Assembly (NCBI GenBank): GCA_036873755.1
Contig: JAVTVY010018767.1
Coordinates: forward strand, 1 to 64,000
DNA from: Hanleya hanleyi
Taxonomy: Eukaryota; Mollusca; Polyplacophora; Lepidopleurida; Hanleyidae
Reading direction: 5' to 3'
Length of the DNA: 64,000 bases
Part shown: piece after piece, positions 25,561 through 34,631 of the stretch
How the letters are laid out: each line of letters starts with the position of its first letter
Position numbering within the stretch: the stretch's first letter is position 1
The notes under the pieces: model-generated
What the model saw: the letters and a program-made list of their open reading frames with translations, nothing else
Told to the model about the DNA's origin: nothing
Databases searched by the model: none
Position numbers and translations under genes: made by a program

Positions 25561-26909
25561 TTACCTTTGTAATAGTATCAAATAAATTGAAATATCTTCC
25601 TTTACAGACTATCCAGTCACCAAACAAACAAGGAAGAGCACACACTGTAAAAAGGAAGTTTTTCAAAACCCTAAAAGTGGATGAAACCCAGCTGCAACCA
25701 GAAGTGGTGTTCCGAACCCTGTCCACTTGGTTTTTCAGAAACCTACTTTTCGTTTTTGGAAAAACTGCATTATATGGGTTTCAAATACAATACTGCTACA
25801 CGGATAATGTTAAGGATATTGAGCCCTCCTGCAGAAACTTTTACACATTCTCTCAAATTTGTCTTTATACAGCTAAAACTATGCCTTATAGCTATGCAGC
25901 TATGATTGACTGTATTCCATTTCTGAGTAATCTTCTACCATTATTGTATATTGCCTGTCAATCTTCCTCAGAATAACTGGTCAAGTGTCAACATGGACAT
26001 CAGCGATCATGTTATTGTAAATATGAGACATGAAAAGGAATGACAAGACTATCATTTGAAGAAAGTGGTCATTCAGAGGGCTTTCTCAAAGTACTCTAAG
26101 ATTAAAATCATATTATATAATCTATTTAGTAAGAAACTTGACTGGCTTTTTCGTCATGGAGACAAGCAAAATTAAGTGACTATAGTGCTTCACCTTTTAG
26201 CCTTCATTAGTTAAGAAGCTTAGAGAGATATGAAGTGGGTGTAGTAGCAATATTGTTTACCTGTCAATGTGACCCAAAGAAATACCAAAGGCAGAACAGA
26301 TATGACTGTTGACATAGGTTGATTCCTCTTTACTAATGATCCCCAGGTCATTATCCAACAGTATACAATGATAGATGCAGGATTTACATTCAATGTGGGC
26401 ATATAAATCAGTACGAACTACATGCAAATACATCAAAACAGCTGCTTTAAAATATGTTGAATGGATTAAACCAAGTGTAATACGATGAATTGCAGGTAAA
26501 TGATATCACAAGCCATTTAGTTAATAATGATAGATGGAGGATTTCTATCCAAAATGGGTCTACCATATTACCAACAGAACAAGCATGCACATATAATAAA
26601 GTAGATGCATGAAAACCACTGGTTATTTCACTGCAGTAAAGAAGAACAGTCTACTGGGATGACTATTTCATTCTGCTTATTTTCTCTGGGTTTCAGATTA
26701 TGAATGGCGATAGCCACTCTACCTGAGGATGGAGAAAGTTTTTCTCTGAAAGCTTGTAAGATTATGAATGTGTACAGATATTATGGTATTAATAATCAAA
26801 TTATCATGATTATGGAATCGTCCCGAAACCAGTAGGCATAGATGTATTTGAGAATTACTGCTGATAAAGTGACAAGAGATTGTAAATACACAAATGCCAG
26901 GACTGAAAG
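25561..26909. other. AT-rich interval, no supported gene
   Basis: A plus-strand frame is open for 139 codons (25557-25976), but it begins in the tail of the 134-bp repeat and resembles no family I know. I see no splice or promoter support. The remainder is AT-rich with no clear structure up to the EL1 target-site duplication at 26910. Confidence 0.5.
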
Positions 26910-26915
26910 TATGCT
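26910..26915. repeat. EL1 target-site duplication, left (TATGCT)
   Basis: TATGCT immediately precedes the left TIR; the same hexamer follows the right TIR at 38531-38536. Six base pairs is the size made by Polinton integrases. The left TIR seems to have lost about seven terminal bases (AGTAGTA in the right TIR), so the left boundary is slightly worn. Confidence 0.75.
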
Positions 26916-28497
26916 TTAGAAAAGCTAAACAAGGTCGTATTGACCCCTTTGCACTTAAACTTGAGGGGTAACTCTTGATTTCCCTAAAGAATCCGACAGG
27001 GGGCGCCACCAGCTCAAGGTTATGGATTGCATCAGCATTGGCATGTACTGACATGTTCTGGATTGCATCAACATTGGCTGGGTGCCAATTTTTGACCACT
27101 ATAGGTCTGGCAACCTTTGACCTTTGCATTCCTCCGCGGTGATGCGGTCATGTTTGGCGGTGATGCGGTCGCCTCCGCGGAGAAAAAGTAGTCCCCAGAA
27201 TTCCAATACGCTGCATGGTCCGATTGGGTCGTATGAGGTATCAATGTGAAGCATTCGTGAAGGGGCATCCGACGGGTGGGTGTGGGGTTGGAATATCGGC
27301 ATTCTGCGCATGCGTAGTAGACCAAGGGTATGGAGATAGACGTTTTGGGGTCGAAGTGGGCCACTATTGGTCCTATGGAATCGCAGGAGGTATCAATGTG
27401 AAGCACACATGAGGGGGCATCCGTCTGAGCTAGTGTCTCGGTCGTTGTCAACATTCTGCGCATGCGCAGACAGGGAATTGTGAGAAAAGGGTATGGAGAT
27501 AGACGTTTTGGGGTCGAGGTGGGCAACTCGTGGGCCGATGGAGTCGTATGAGGTATCCATTTGAAGCGTTCGTGAAGGAGCATCCGACTGGGTGGGTGAA
27601 ACGTGGAACTGAGGTCATTCTGCGCATGCGCAGTAGACAAAGAGTATGGAAATAGACGTTTTGGGATCTAGGTAAGAACCTAGTGGTCCGATGGAGTCGA
27701 GTAAGGTATCAATGTAAAGCACTCGTGAAGGTGCATCTGCCTGGAATAGTGTCTCGGCCGTTGTCAACATTCTGCGCATGCGCAGGCAGATAATTGTGGG
27801 AAAAGGGTATGGAAATAGACGTTTTGGGGTCGACATGGGCCACTATTGGTCCTACGGAGTCGTATGAGGTATCCATGTGAAGCAGTCGAGAAGGAGCATC
27901 CGACTTGGTGAGCAAGATGTGGAACTGATGTCATTCTGCGCATGCGCAGTAGACCAAGTGTTTGGAAATAGACGTTTTGGGGTCTAGGGGAGCCCCTAAT
28001 GGTCCGCTGGAGTCGAGTGAGGTATCCATGTAAAGCAGTGATGAAGTGGCAGCCCCCTGGACTAGTGTGTCGTCCGTGTTCAACATTCTGCGCATGCGCA
28101 GACAGGGAATTGTGGGAAAAGGGTATGGAAATAGACATTGTGGGGCTCACATGGGCCACTATGGGTACGATGGAGTCGTATGAGGTCTTATTTTGAAGCT
28201 CTCGTGAAGGAGCATCCGTCTGGACTCATGGTTCGTCCGTGTTCAAGAGTCTGCGCATGCGCAGTCTGGCCGTAGTACAGAAATATACACATGGGCGTGT
28301 GTTTGGGGTACTCAACCCCATATGGGTCCATGGATGAGGTTTGGTGGTGCGGGTTCTGCGCAAGTGGGTGTGACGTCACTTCGGGTTTCACTAAAACTAC
28401 CTCCGAACACAGAAGAGTTCCAATTTTTTCTTAGACCTTATGCATGTGCTTTCAACATCCGGGTTTCCCACCGCTATGGAATGCATGTATCCCGTAG
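26916..28497. repeat. EL1 left terminal inverted repeat
   Basis: Reverse-complement match to 36719-38530, ending inside at GAATGCATGTATCCCGTA. The outer 100 bp and inner 300 bp match well; the middle consists of roughly 155-bp tandem units, each with TGCGCATGCGCA and 'AATAGACGTTTTGGGG'. The segment about 27020-27200 (with TCCTCCGCGG) is not matched at the equivalent place in the right arm. Open frames in it are repeat artefacts. Confidence 0.9.
27300..28263. promoter_or_regulatory. NRF-1-type palindrome array, EL1 left TIR
   Basis: Perfect TGCGCATGCGCA dodecamers at 27457, 27621, 27773, 27937, 28089 and 28252 (start positions), plus one imperfect site near 27302; spacing is 150-165 bp. The sequence equals the consensus bound by the animal factor NRF-1 (YGCGCAYGCGCR). 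The site is the best-conserved part of each TIR unit. Binding is inferred. Confidence 0.7.
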
Positions 28498-28530
28498 GGC
28501 TACGTATAGGCGCGCATGTGTGACAGGGTC

Positions 28531-28537
28531 TATAAAA
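28531..28537 (+). promoter_or_regulatory. TATA box, tail-anchored protein gene (EL1)
   Basis: TATAAAA, 46 bp before the ATG at 28584, within a block (GCGCATGTGTGACA..GGTCTATAAAACAC) conserved at 52930-52960 in EL2. Confidence 0.75.
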
Positions 28538-28583
28538 CACACTGCTCTGGATCCCACACCTCCATTCCAACGATTGCACAGCC

Positions 28584-28907
28584 ATGACGGACACCCATCC
28601 CTATGCGGCTCGCGTTTTACAGCATGCAACCGTGGTTAATTCAATCACGGGTTACCGAGCAGTGGTTCGATCCATGTTAGCAGATGGCGACGACAACGAG
28701 GGGCGACGCCAGATCCTAAAAGAGTTCACAGAAGCGGTCCTCAACAGAGTGGACTCGATGGAGGGGTGTGCAATCACCCACCACTACTGGACTATGACAG
28801 CCATCCTTGATGCTCGGGCTATGGACCACGAGCGCTCACGCCGGAACCAAAGACGGCTCGTTGGCCTCGTCATGGTTTTTGCCCTATTGACCCTAACGCT
28901 GTGGTAG
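28584..28907 (+). CDS. Small tail-anchored protein, function unknown (EL1)
   Basis: 107 residues, intact. N-terminal two thirds is soluble and charged (QHATVVNSITGYRAVVRSMLADG, then a segment EFTEAVLNRVDSME). A basic patch (HERSRRNQRR, about 83-92) precedes a C-terminal hydrophobic stretch (LVGLVMVFALLTLTLW, 93-107), giving the layout of a tail-anchored membrane protein with its bulk in the cytosol. It has an ATG in good context and its own TATA box. The EL2 homologue (53003-53329) is about 85% identical, so the frame has been under selection in the family. It is the first gene after the left TIR in EL1. I do not recognise the family; membrane remodelling or apoptosis control would be guesses. 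Confidence 0.8.
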   Translation: MTDTHPYAARVLQHATVVNSITGYRAVVRSMLADGDDNEGRRQILKEFTEAVLNRVDSMEGCAITHHYWTMTAILDARAMDHERSRRNQRRLVGLVMVFALLTLTLW

Positions 28908-28924
28908 AGACAGTGGGACTTCAC

Positions 28925-28932
28925 CATAAATA
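28925..28932 (+). promoter_or_regulatory. TATA-like box, PC4-like gene (EL1)
   Basis: CATAAATA, 44 bp before the ATG at 28976; EL2 has AATAAATA at the matching place (53345-53352). Confidence 0.55.
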
Positions 28933-28975
28933 CGAGAGACAGTCAGCGTGTGCGTCATTCGGCATTTCGTCAACC

Positions 28976-29506
28976 ATGTCACTAGTCCTACGAGCCGTTC
29001 TTCCCCTCACCCCTGAGGTGGGGATACACGTCTATCAGGACAAAGTCACCCTCGTGGGAGACCGTCAAGTTTGCTGGTCGGACCCTGAGACCGTATCGAC
29101 TACCGTTACCCTACACCGGGATGGCTGGACCAAATTTAAACGGGTGTTGAGCGGTGAGCTCGACGGAGACCTCATCCACATCGAGAACGCCAACTACGTA
29201 CACCGTGGACCCTTCTGTGCCCGTGTGGGGCGTTACCACAATCCCACACAAAGCTTCACCCTAGACCCTGATCTTTGGACGGCCTTGGAGAAAGTGGTGC
29301 CTATTGTGGATCAGCTGTTTACATCGGACGAGCGGTCAGCTGTTCAGTTGGGATGGTCTCGTGCTATTGAGGACGCGCTGGCCGAATCCAATGAACAAAT
29401 TTCTAGTAATGAACCAGACGACGATGCTATTGATTATCCGGCTAGAGTCAGTCAACCTAGGATATATACAACGGTGGTAGAACCCGAACATCAGACTTCG
29501 TTATAA
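28976..29506 (+). CDS. PC4-like double-domain protein (EL1)
   Basis: 176 residues, intact. Two half-repeats are visible, each a run of short beta-like segments followed by an amphipathic segment with a conserved Trp: VTLHRDGWTKFKRVL (about 44-58) and FTLDPDLWTALEKVVPIVDQ (about 94-113). The second closely follows the C-terminal signature of the PC4/SUB1 single-strand DNA-binding domain (SLxPxxWxxLKxxIxxID). PC4 works as a dimer, so one chain with two halves may be a pseudo-dimer. An acidic tail (EPDDDAIDYP, 146-155) follows. Four related half-pairs exist in EL2 (52181-52867, 53403-53906, 54025-54450). Likely a nucleic-acid-binding or transcription accessory factor; this is inference from motif similarity. 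Its TAA lies inside the TATA box of the integrase gene. Confidence 0.8.
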   Translation: MSLVLRAVLPLTPEVGIHVYQDKVTLVGDRQVCWSDPETVSTTVTLHRDGWTKFKRVLSGELDGDLIHIENANYVHRGPFCARVGRYHNPTQSFTLDPDLWTALEKVVPIVDQLFTSDERSAVQLGWSRAIEDALAESNEQISSNEPDDDAIDYPARVSQPRIYTTVVEPEHQTSL

Positions 29507-29509
29507 ATA
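29502..29509 (+). promoter_or_regulatory. TATA box of EL1 integrase, overlapping upstream stop
   Basis: TATAAATA, 37 bp before the integrase ATG (29546). The TAA stop of the PC4-like gene is 29504-29506, inside the box. EL2 has the same box at 54435-54442. Confidence 0.75.
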
Positions 29510-29545
29510 AACCATACTCACCGGGTCCATTATCATTTTGTCACC

Positions 29546-31024
29546 ATGAAGCGCTGGGATAAGGTGTTGGATAACTTATACTACAGTCCTGACAGTCCGG
29601 CGGCCTATAGTGCATTGTCGGCTCTCTATCGAGCGGCCAAGCCCCAGGGGATACAACGGGCGCAAGTTCGAGATTGGTTAAAAAAACAAGACACCTATAC
29701 CTTACATCGAGCTGCCCGCCGCCATTTTCTACGGAACCGGGTCATCGTGGAAGGACTAGATGCCCAATGGCAAGCGGATTTGATCGATATGAGCGCTTTT
29801 GCCAAACACAACGATGGGAATCGGTATATCATGACGTGCATCGATTTCCTGTCAAAGTATGCGTGGGTGGTACCCATCCGGACGAAAACGGGGGGCGAAT
29901 CTCATAACGGCGAAGGACATCTTCAAGAGCGGGCGCAAACCCTTGTATTTCCAAACCGACGAAGGCACGGAAATTCCTCAACAGACCGTTCCAAGCCTTT
30001 CTCAAGAAACAGAAGGTCTTCTTCTTTCACACCTACAACGAGACCAAGGCTTCTGTTGTGGAAAGGTTCAACAGGACTTCGTTTCGTAACATGTGTCTAA
30101 TTCCGCTTAACCCGGGGCTAGGGGCCGTATGAGCCCATGTACTTCAAGATCCTCATGGTACTCATATGAACAGTCACAATCAAAGCGTGACTGAGGTACA
30201 TCATTTTAGATGACGACTCTATAACGAATATTATGGATTAAGAATACTGATCAGCGATACGGATTTGATATTTTGGAACATCATGATGTCTTGCCGGCAT
30301 CATTGAAAACTGTTGACCGCTTCTCTCTTGCAGGAAACAAGCCTATGTTTATGTATACTTTTGTCTTTTTGAATTTGGTGCTAATACTGTTATATGGAAA
30401 TGGAATAGGTCTTTGGATTATGGACGCGGATATTCTCTAATGGACGACGGCTGGATTATGAATGACGGACTAGACGCTTGTAATTTCAAAGGCCGCATGT
30501 ATGAATATTTCACCTATAAGAATACAAGGCGGTACATCGATGTTCTCCCGAAACTTGTCAGTGGTTACAATCGAGCCTATCACCCAAGTATACAGAGAGC
30601 CCCCATTACCGTGACCCAACGCAATGAAGACCAAGTCCGGCGTGTCTTGTACCTCATACAATCGCAGCGAATGCCGAAGAAGGAGTTCAAGGTCGGGGAC
30701 CCTGTACGGATCAGTAAAGTCAAGGGCAAGTTCGAGAAAAGTTACTTGCCCAACTGGAGCGATGAGCACTTCCTGATTAAACGGCGCCTACCCCGACAGC
30801 GGCGAGTCTATGAACTGGAAGATCTTCAAGCGAAACCGTTGCTAGGGACGTTTTACGAGCTGGAATTACAACCTGTCGTAAAAACAAAGCAAGACTACTA
30901 TACGGTGGAACGCATCGTAAAAACCGAACGTCGAAGTGGCATCCAATTTTATTTCGTCAAATGGCAAGGCTGGCCCAGTTCCTTCAATTCATGGGTCGCG
31001 GCCAACCAGGTGAAACGACTATAA
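29546..31024 (+). pseudogene. Polinton integrase, broken (EL1)
   Basis: Same protein as the intact EL2 copy (54478-55551) but inactivated. The N-terminal part and first catalytic Asp are open to about 29890, where an enlarged G-run and nearby small deletions shift the frame before the second Asp. At about 30081-30487 a roughly 405-bp unrelated insertion splits the gene just after the catalytic Glu region (ERFNRT). From about 30485 the C-terminal half resumes in frame (YFTYKNTRRYIDVLPK) through an SH3-like 'VGDPVRISK' segment and an intact chromodomain (YYTVERIVK...FVKWQGW...W) to the TAA at 31022. EL1 could not supply its own integrase. Confidence 0.92.
30081..30487. mobile_element. About 405-bp insertion in EL1 integrase
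   Basis: Present in EL1 and absent at the matching site of EL2 (between 'AACAGGAC' and 'TTCAAAGG'). TTC occurs on both sides (30078-30080 and 30485-30487), compatible with a 3-bp target duplication. Interior is AT-rich, has no long frame and no clear terminal inverted repeats. Origin unknown. Confidence 0.6.
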
Positions 31025-31026
31025 AA
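31020..31026 (+). promoter_or_regulatory. TATA box, membrane protein gene (EL1)
   Basis: TATAAAA, 47 bp before the ATG at 31067; the integrase stop TAA (31022-31024) is embedded in it. Conserved in EL2 (55547-55553). Confidence 0.75.
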
Positions 31027-31066
31027 TCAGACACCACCACCATCATCCTTCATTCCAATTTCGACC

Positions 31067-31615
31067 ATGAACACAGTGCAACCGTCTCTGAACACAGCGT
31101 CGCCCAAAAAGCGCAAAGCACAAGTGGGCTTTGTAGTGATATTGCTAACCCTGTTGAGTGTGTTGTACGGAGGTGTGTTTTACGACGTAGCCTATCTCAG
31201 CACTCTACTCATCCCACCAAAGACACAACCACCAGCCGCCAGTCAAAACAGTCTACAGATAGCACCAGTCAATCCCGTGACCGAAACGAGCCCAGTCATC
31301 ACCACCACATCATGTGTACAGGCTACATCGAGTATAGAGTCAACACCTACACCAAGTGCACCCACTACGTCTGAAAATCCACCGGATTTCATCACTCACA
31401 GTGAACGCCCATCGACAACGGTACCGGAGCTCGACGCACCGACGACCGCAGTTCACTCGTACCAAATTTACAAGAGTGGGTTACCACGACAGCGGATACA
31501 CCTTCAACCATGGACCCTCGGTGGCAACATCCCTTCACCTGCGTCATCGCAGAACCGACGGGTTCCGGCAAAACGCACTTCGTCAGGAAGCTCCTCGAAC
31601 ACGCCGACAGCATGA
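31067..31615 (+). CDS. Ser/Thr/Pro-rich single-pass membrane protein (EL1)
   Basis: 182 residues. A short basic N-terminus (SPKKRKAQ) precedes one hydrophobic segment (VGFVVILLTLLSVLYGGVF, about 20-38), then a long low-complexity Ser/Thr/Pro region typical of a glycosylated stalk. The topology suggests a type II membrane protein. Near the end comes 'HSYQIYKSGLPRQRI', also present in EL2 but in a different frame from that copy's main reading frame. The 3' part overlaps the start of the ATPase gene (ATG 31510) by about 106 bp in another frame. N-terminus and membrane segment are nearly identical in EL2; the stalk diverges and has repeat expansion there. Position between integrase and ATPase is fixed in both copies. 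Possibly a virion-membrane or host-interaction protein; function unknown. Confidence 0.7.
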   Translation: MNTVQPSLNTASPKKRKAQVGFVVILLTLLSVLYGGVFYDVAYLSTLLIPPKTQPPAASQNSLQIAPVNPVTETSPVITTTSCVQATSSIESTPTPSAPTTSENPPDFITHSERPSTTVPELDAPTTAVHSYQIYKSGLPRQRIHLQPWTLGGNIPSPASSQNRRVPAKRTSSGSSSNTPTA

Positions 31616-32118
31616 TGACTCCACCCATTGCCCGAGCCGTGTGATGTTACGGAGAATGGCAGGCGGCGTGTGCAGCAATTCCCCACATCACGTTCGTGGA
31701 AGGGCTACCCAACCTGGCCGATTTGGAACCGGACACCTTGGTGGTTCTGGCGGATCTCATGGCGGAGACGGATGCGCGGGTAACCCAACTGTTTACCAAA
31801 GGCAGCCCTCATCGACGTCTCAGCATCATCTACATTGTGCAGAATCTATTCAGTAAAAACAAAGAACATCGGAACATCAGCTTAAACGCTCACTACCTGG
31901 TGGTCTTCAAAAACCCGAGAGATACCACTCAAGTACTGCACCTAACGAGACAGATGTACCCTGGACGCACTGCGTTTGCGTTGGAAGCCTTTAAAGGTGC
32001 GACAACCCCTCAGCACGGGTATATACTCTTCGACCTGAAGCAAGCCATTCCCGACCACCTTCGACTACGGACCGGTATCTTTCCCGGAGAGACCCACCAC
32101 GTGTACATGCAAAAATAA
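31510..32118 (+). pseudogene. A32/FtsK-type packaging ATPase, inactivated (EL1)
   Basis: Collinear with the intact EL2 copy (56074-56682), 203 codons. Three lesions: an in-frame TGA at codon 45 (31642-31644) where EL2 has Trp; the first residue of the P-loop is changed (EPTGSGKT instead of GPTGSGKT); and the Walker B Asp corresponding to EL2 residue 81 is Ala (LVVLADL). The remainder, including the sensor-like IYIVQNLF, is open. This ATPase family drives genome packaging into Polinton and virophage capsids. The Walker B change alone should abolish hydrolysis, so it decayed after transposition or travelled with help from another copy. Confidence 0.93.
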
Positions 32119-32182
32119 TGTAAACACACCCACAGTGGTCCCCCCGCAGCTGGGGTGTGTGTTTGATGTTGGGGATAATAAA
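32118..32182 (+). terminator. Hairpin and AATAAA poly(A) signal after ATPase (EL1)
   Basis: ACACACCC (about 32124) can pair with GGGGTGTGTGT (about 32153), giving a GC-rich hairpin directly after the ATPase stop. It is followed by AATAAA at 32177-32182. Same arrangement in EL2 (56682-56744). It probably separates the integrase-ATPase transcripts from the late block. Confidence 0.6.
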
Positions 32183-32241
32183 AGAATTAATACCACATCA
32201 TGGTTGACTTTTGTCTCTGTTCAATATTCATGAGGTAGGTA

Positions 32242-32250
32242 GATAAAAAG
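32242..32250 (+). promoter_or_regulatory. TATA-like box of the late block (EL1)
   Basis: GATAAAAAG, 41 bp before the ATG at 32283, conserved as GATAAAAAGG at 56794 in EL2. It lies after the poly(A) signal and before the capsid genes. Confidence 0.55.
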
Positions 32251-32282
32251 GGCGGGGTTGTGGGTTCTAGCATCAGTTGTAC

Positions 32283-32627
32283 ATGATGTCTGCTCGAGTA
32301 CGGAAGCATACTCCGACGCTCCGGGTATTGAAGACGGCCCCACCCGAGTTGATTCGAACCATTGTACGCGGCGCAGACCCTGCTCTCGTGTGCTGTCTGT
32401 GTGAGATTGGACTCAATATCTTAAAAGGGAACGTACCACTGACACCGGCTCAGAAGGCGAAGTTGGCCAAGCATAAGACAGGTCTGCGAACCTTAGTCCA
32501 GAAGCGAGTCTCTCAAACACAAAAGAAAAAGGTGTTACAGCAAGGCGTCTTTCTCGGGGCCATTTTAGCACCGTTGGCGGCTTCCGTGTTGGGTCCAGTA
32601 TTGGGTGGACTGTTCGGCGGACAATGA
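32283..32627 (+). CDS. Basic protein with Gly-rich hydrophobic C-terminus (EL1)
   Basis: 114 residues from the ATG-ATG pair (MMSARVRKH), intact. The sequence has a helical N-terminal half (APPELIRTIVRGA, then a Cys-rich LVCCLCEIG), the block GNVPLTPAQKAKLAKHKTGL, a basic segment (QKRVSQTQKKKV) and a C-terminus of Gly/Ala/Leu (FLGAILAPLAASVLGPVLGGLF). This layout is widespread among Polintons and adinto-like elements next to the capsid genes. I take it as a small virion protein, either DNA-binding core or membrane-active. Sits 14 nt before the next gene. About 85% identical in EL2 (56835-57179). Confidence 0.8.
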   Translation: MMSARVRKHTPTLRVLKTAPPELIRTIVRGADPALVCCLCEIGLNILKGNVPLTPAQKAKLAKHKTGLRTLVQKRVSQTQKKKVLQQGVFLGAILAPLAASVLGPVLGGLFGGQ

Positions 32628-32640
32628 ACCACACGAAAAA

Positions 32641-33414
32641 ATGGTCCTCGTCGAACCTCGGCTCCTTCAAAACCTCCAATCACCGTACCCCGTGCCCTCT
32701 ACGGTGAAGACGATAAACACACTCGATGAAGAGATGCATCAGATCTTACAACGACCGGGGTTAAGCAACAGTGAGAAAGTACAACAGTACAATGAAACGC
32801 TTCAGCGGTACATGACGTTCATGGACCAATACAAAACGCTCTCTACCCCAGCAGCACCACCGCCACTACCAACCTCAGCACCGCTCCAACAGTCGCCATT
32901 ACCAGGGCTACCACCGACAGCCCCACAGTGGGTCGAAGAGTCCTGAAGAGTGTACCTGCATCGTTCAAGAAACAAGCTGGCCTGGTATTACAACGGATGA
33001 AACAGAATCCTAACATGACTTGGAATGATAAAGGCGAACTACTGGTACAGAATCAGGTGGTCCCCGGTACCCACATGACGGATTTAGTGAATGACCTGAT
33101 GCGTCAACGCAGGTCGCACACGGATCCGCGAGGATGGGAGGTCTTCGCTCAAGGCTTGAAAGACATGCATGTACCACAGGAATTGGTGGGAAACCCCCAC
33201 CGCTGGGCCTTTATGCAGCGGACCCAGCAATCGCCGAGTGGCCCACTAACTTCTTTGGAAACCGAGTGGGGACCGGAGTCCCCCCCCAAAAACATCATCA
33301 CGGCGGGCACCTACTTTTTCACCCCTTTTACCACGCCACCCCCTGCAACCACCAAGATCTAAGTCAACGCGACCATCACGACGATTAGCGTCCAAGGGCT
33401 GGGAGAAGTATTAA
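32641..33414 (+). pseudogene. Conserved Polinton late protein in two frames (EL1)
   Basis: Begins MVLVEPRLLQNL at 32641. The first part (coiled LSNSEKVQQYNETLQRYMTF, then a Pro-rich linker) runs to a stop at 32946. The second part (VLKSVPASFKKQAGLVLQRM; WNDKGELL; DPRGWEVFAQGLKDMHVPQELVGNP) is in another frame from about 32928, with no ATG to start it. A further shift after 'ESPPK' (near 33290) breaks off the basic C-terminal tail, which is still visible and ends GWEKY at 33414. Elsewhere in Polintons I expect both parts as one protein. The first frame change is shared with EL2; the last is not. Function unknown, probably virion assembly. Confidence 0.75.
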
Positions 33415-33416
33415 AA
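33409..33416 (+). promoter_or_regulatory. TATA-like box of penton gene, overlapping upstream stop (EL1)
   Basis: TATTAAAA, 32 bp before the penton ATG (33448); the late-protein stop TAA (33412-33414) lies inside. Conserved at 58001-58008. Confidence 0.6.
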
Positions 33417-33447
33417 CCAACAGCAGCAGCAGGAAAGCTCAGTCGTC

Positions 33448-34224
33448 ATGTTTTACCTCACCCTACCAAGTAACAGCTCGGCTGATGTGTTTCCTGACAA
33501 CACCTTGACCAAGTACGTGGCCGAGTTACCGCAACCGTTGCATTTACCTGGACGCTGGGAATGTGGACTCGTGGATATCCAATACCCTTACTCGTGGTAC
33601 AACGTGCGAGGCGATGAAGTGTGGTACGAGGTGACCTACGAAGGACAAGAAACCCGACTCAAACTACCCGAAGATCAATACGATACTCTCAAGGAGTTCA
33701 TGGTTGGGCTGAGAAGTCTAATGCATTATAAGTCTCTACAGGACGTCACGAATACTTCACAACCCATAAAAACTTTCCCCTTCAAAAATCATGTGGACTT
33801 CGATTATAACACACACAACGACAAGGCCAGTCTTACTCTCAGTCCCAACGTGAGTGTCGAAATCAGTCCTACCCTACAGCAAATGCTAGGTTTCAATCTA
33901 CCGGGGTACGCTGGCCCCACCGGCGAGATAGGCCACATCCCGATGGACATGCGTGGTGGTATGTATGGCCTGTACATCTACTCAGACGTGGTCGATGCCC
34001 ACATTGTCGGAGACAGCAACGTACCTCTACTACGCGTCTGCCCGGTGAAAGGCACGTATGAGGCTCAAGTCACCCACAGTTTCAGGCACATAGTTTATCT
34101 ACCCGTCAGTCAGACCGATCGTCATCGATGTAAGAGACGACACCAGTCAACCGATCGCATTCGAGCGTGGGAAAGTGGTGCTGATACTTCATTTCCGTCA
34201 AGTCCGAGCGGTTCACTTTGCATG
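33448..34224 (+). pseudogene. Penton / minor capsid protein, frameshifted (EL1)
   Basis: Opens with the Polinton penton signature (MFYLTLPSNSSADVFPDNT), then LPGRWECGLVDIQYPYSWYNV, and follows the EL2 copy (58040-58828) up to 'YLPVSQTD' near 34110. There a net deletion of about 11 bp shifts the frame. The shifted frame happens to stay open and runs straight into the next gene, creating an artificial 393-codon fusion with the core protein. The normal C-terminus is lost. The family forms the pentameric vertex capsomer (single jelly roll). Confidence 0.9.
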
Positions 34225-34629
34225 ATGAAGGTGCCTTACGAGTGCGATGCTCGCAGCTATATGGATTATTATACCCAACAGGCTGGGGGTATCTTTCCGG
34301 ACTTTGCAGGTACACGCATGCAACGAGGACATGGGCTGGGGAACATACTCGGGAGCATCGTCAAAACGTTCCTTCCCTTGGTGACGGGTGGGGTCAAAGC
34401 GATCGTCAAACAAGCGGTACGCAGTGGACTGCAAGTCGCGGGTGATGTCTTGGGCGGTGCGGCACCCAAAGAAGCACTGAAACGCCGAGCCAAAGAAGCA
34501 GGAGGTGTCTTGGTCGCCAAAGCACAACGCACCGTTGGGAATAAAAGACCTGCAACACCGAGACCACGCACCAGTCGACGACCGATCCAGCGACGACGCA
34601 CATCGAAGACGCAGGATATCTTTTCTTAA
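34222..34629 (+). CDS. pX/pVI-like virion core protein (EL1)
   Basis: Starts at MMKVPYECDARSY and ends in SKTQDIFS; about 135 residues, open. The middle is Gly/hydrophobic (QRGHGLGNILGSIVKTFLPLV, about 37-57) followed by alternating basic and small residues, and the last 40 residues are strongly basic (RPRTSRRPIQRRRTSK). This is the Polinton equivalent of small adenovirus core/membrane-lytic proteins: an amphipathic segment plus an Arg-rich DNA-binding tail. Start and penton stop overlap (TGATG). An upstream frameshift in the penton joins the two frames, but this gene's own ATG is intact. The homologue in EL2 is 58828-59232. Confidence 0.82.
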   Translation: MMKVPYECDARSYMDYYTQQAGGIFPDFAGTRMQRGHGLGNILGSIVKTFLPLVTGGVKAIVKQAVRSGLQVAGDVLGGAAPKEALKRRAKEAGGVLVAKAQRTVGNKRPATPRPRTSRRPIQRRRTSKTQDIFS

Positions 34630-34631
34630 AC

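Noticed and set aside
25557..25976. 139-codon frame next to the 134-bp array
   Set aside because: Begins in repeat sequence and has AT-rich, low-quality composition, no recognisable domain and no promoter or splice support.
28369..28376. CRE-type site as the promoter of the first EL1 gene
   Set aside because: It is in the TIR about 200 bp away and a clear TATA box is much closer. Kept only as a possible upstream element.
26719..28391. Minus-strand open frames of up to 190 codons in the EL1 left TIR, and their mirror frames at 36900-38456
   Set aside because: They are translations of the roughly 155-bp TIR units (repeating MRRMLTT.ETL..DAPS-type peptides). The same frames recur because of the repeat.
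30413..30490. Novel N-terminus of a short integrase variant in EL1
   Set aside because: These codons belong to the 405-bp insertion. Only the part after about 30485 matches integrase.
33448..34629. 393-residue penton-core fusion protein in EL1
   Set aside because: Comparison with EL2 shows two separate genes. A net deletion of about 11 bp shifts the penton frame into that of the core protein, so the fusion is a by-product of damage.
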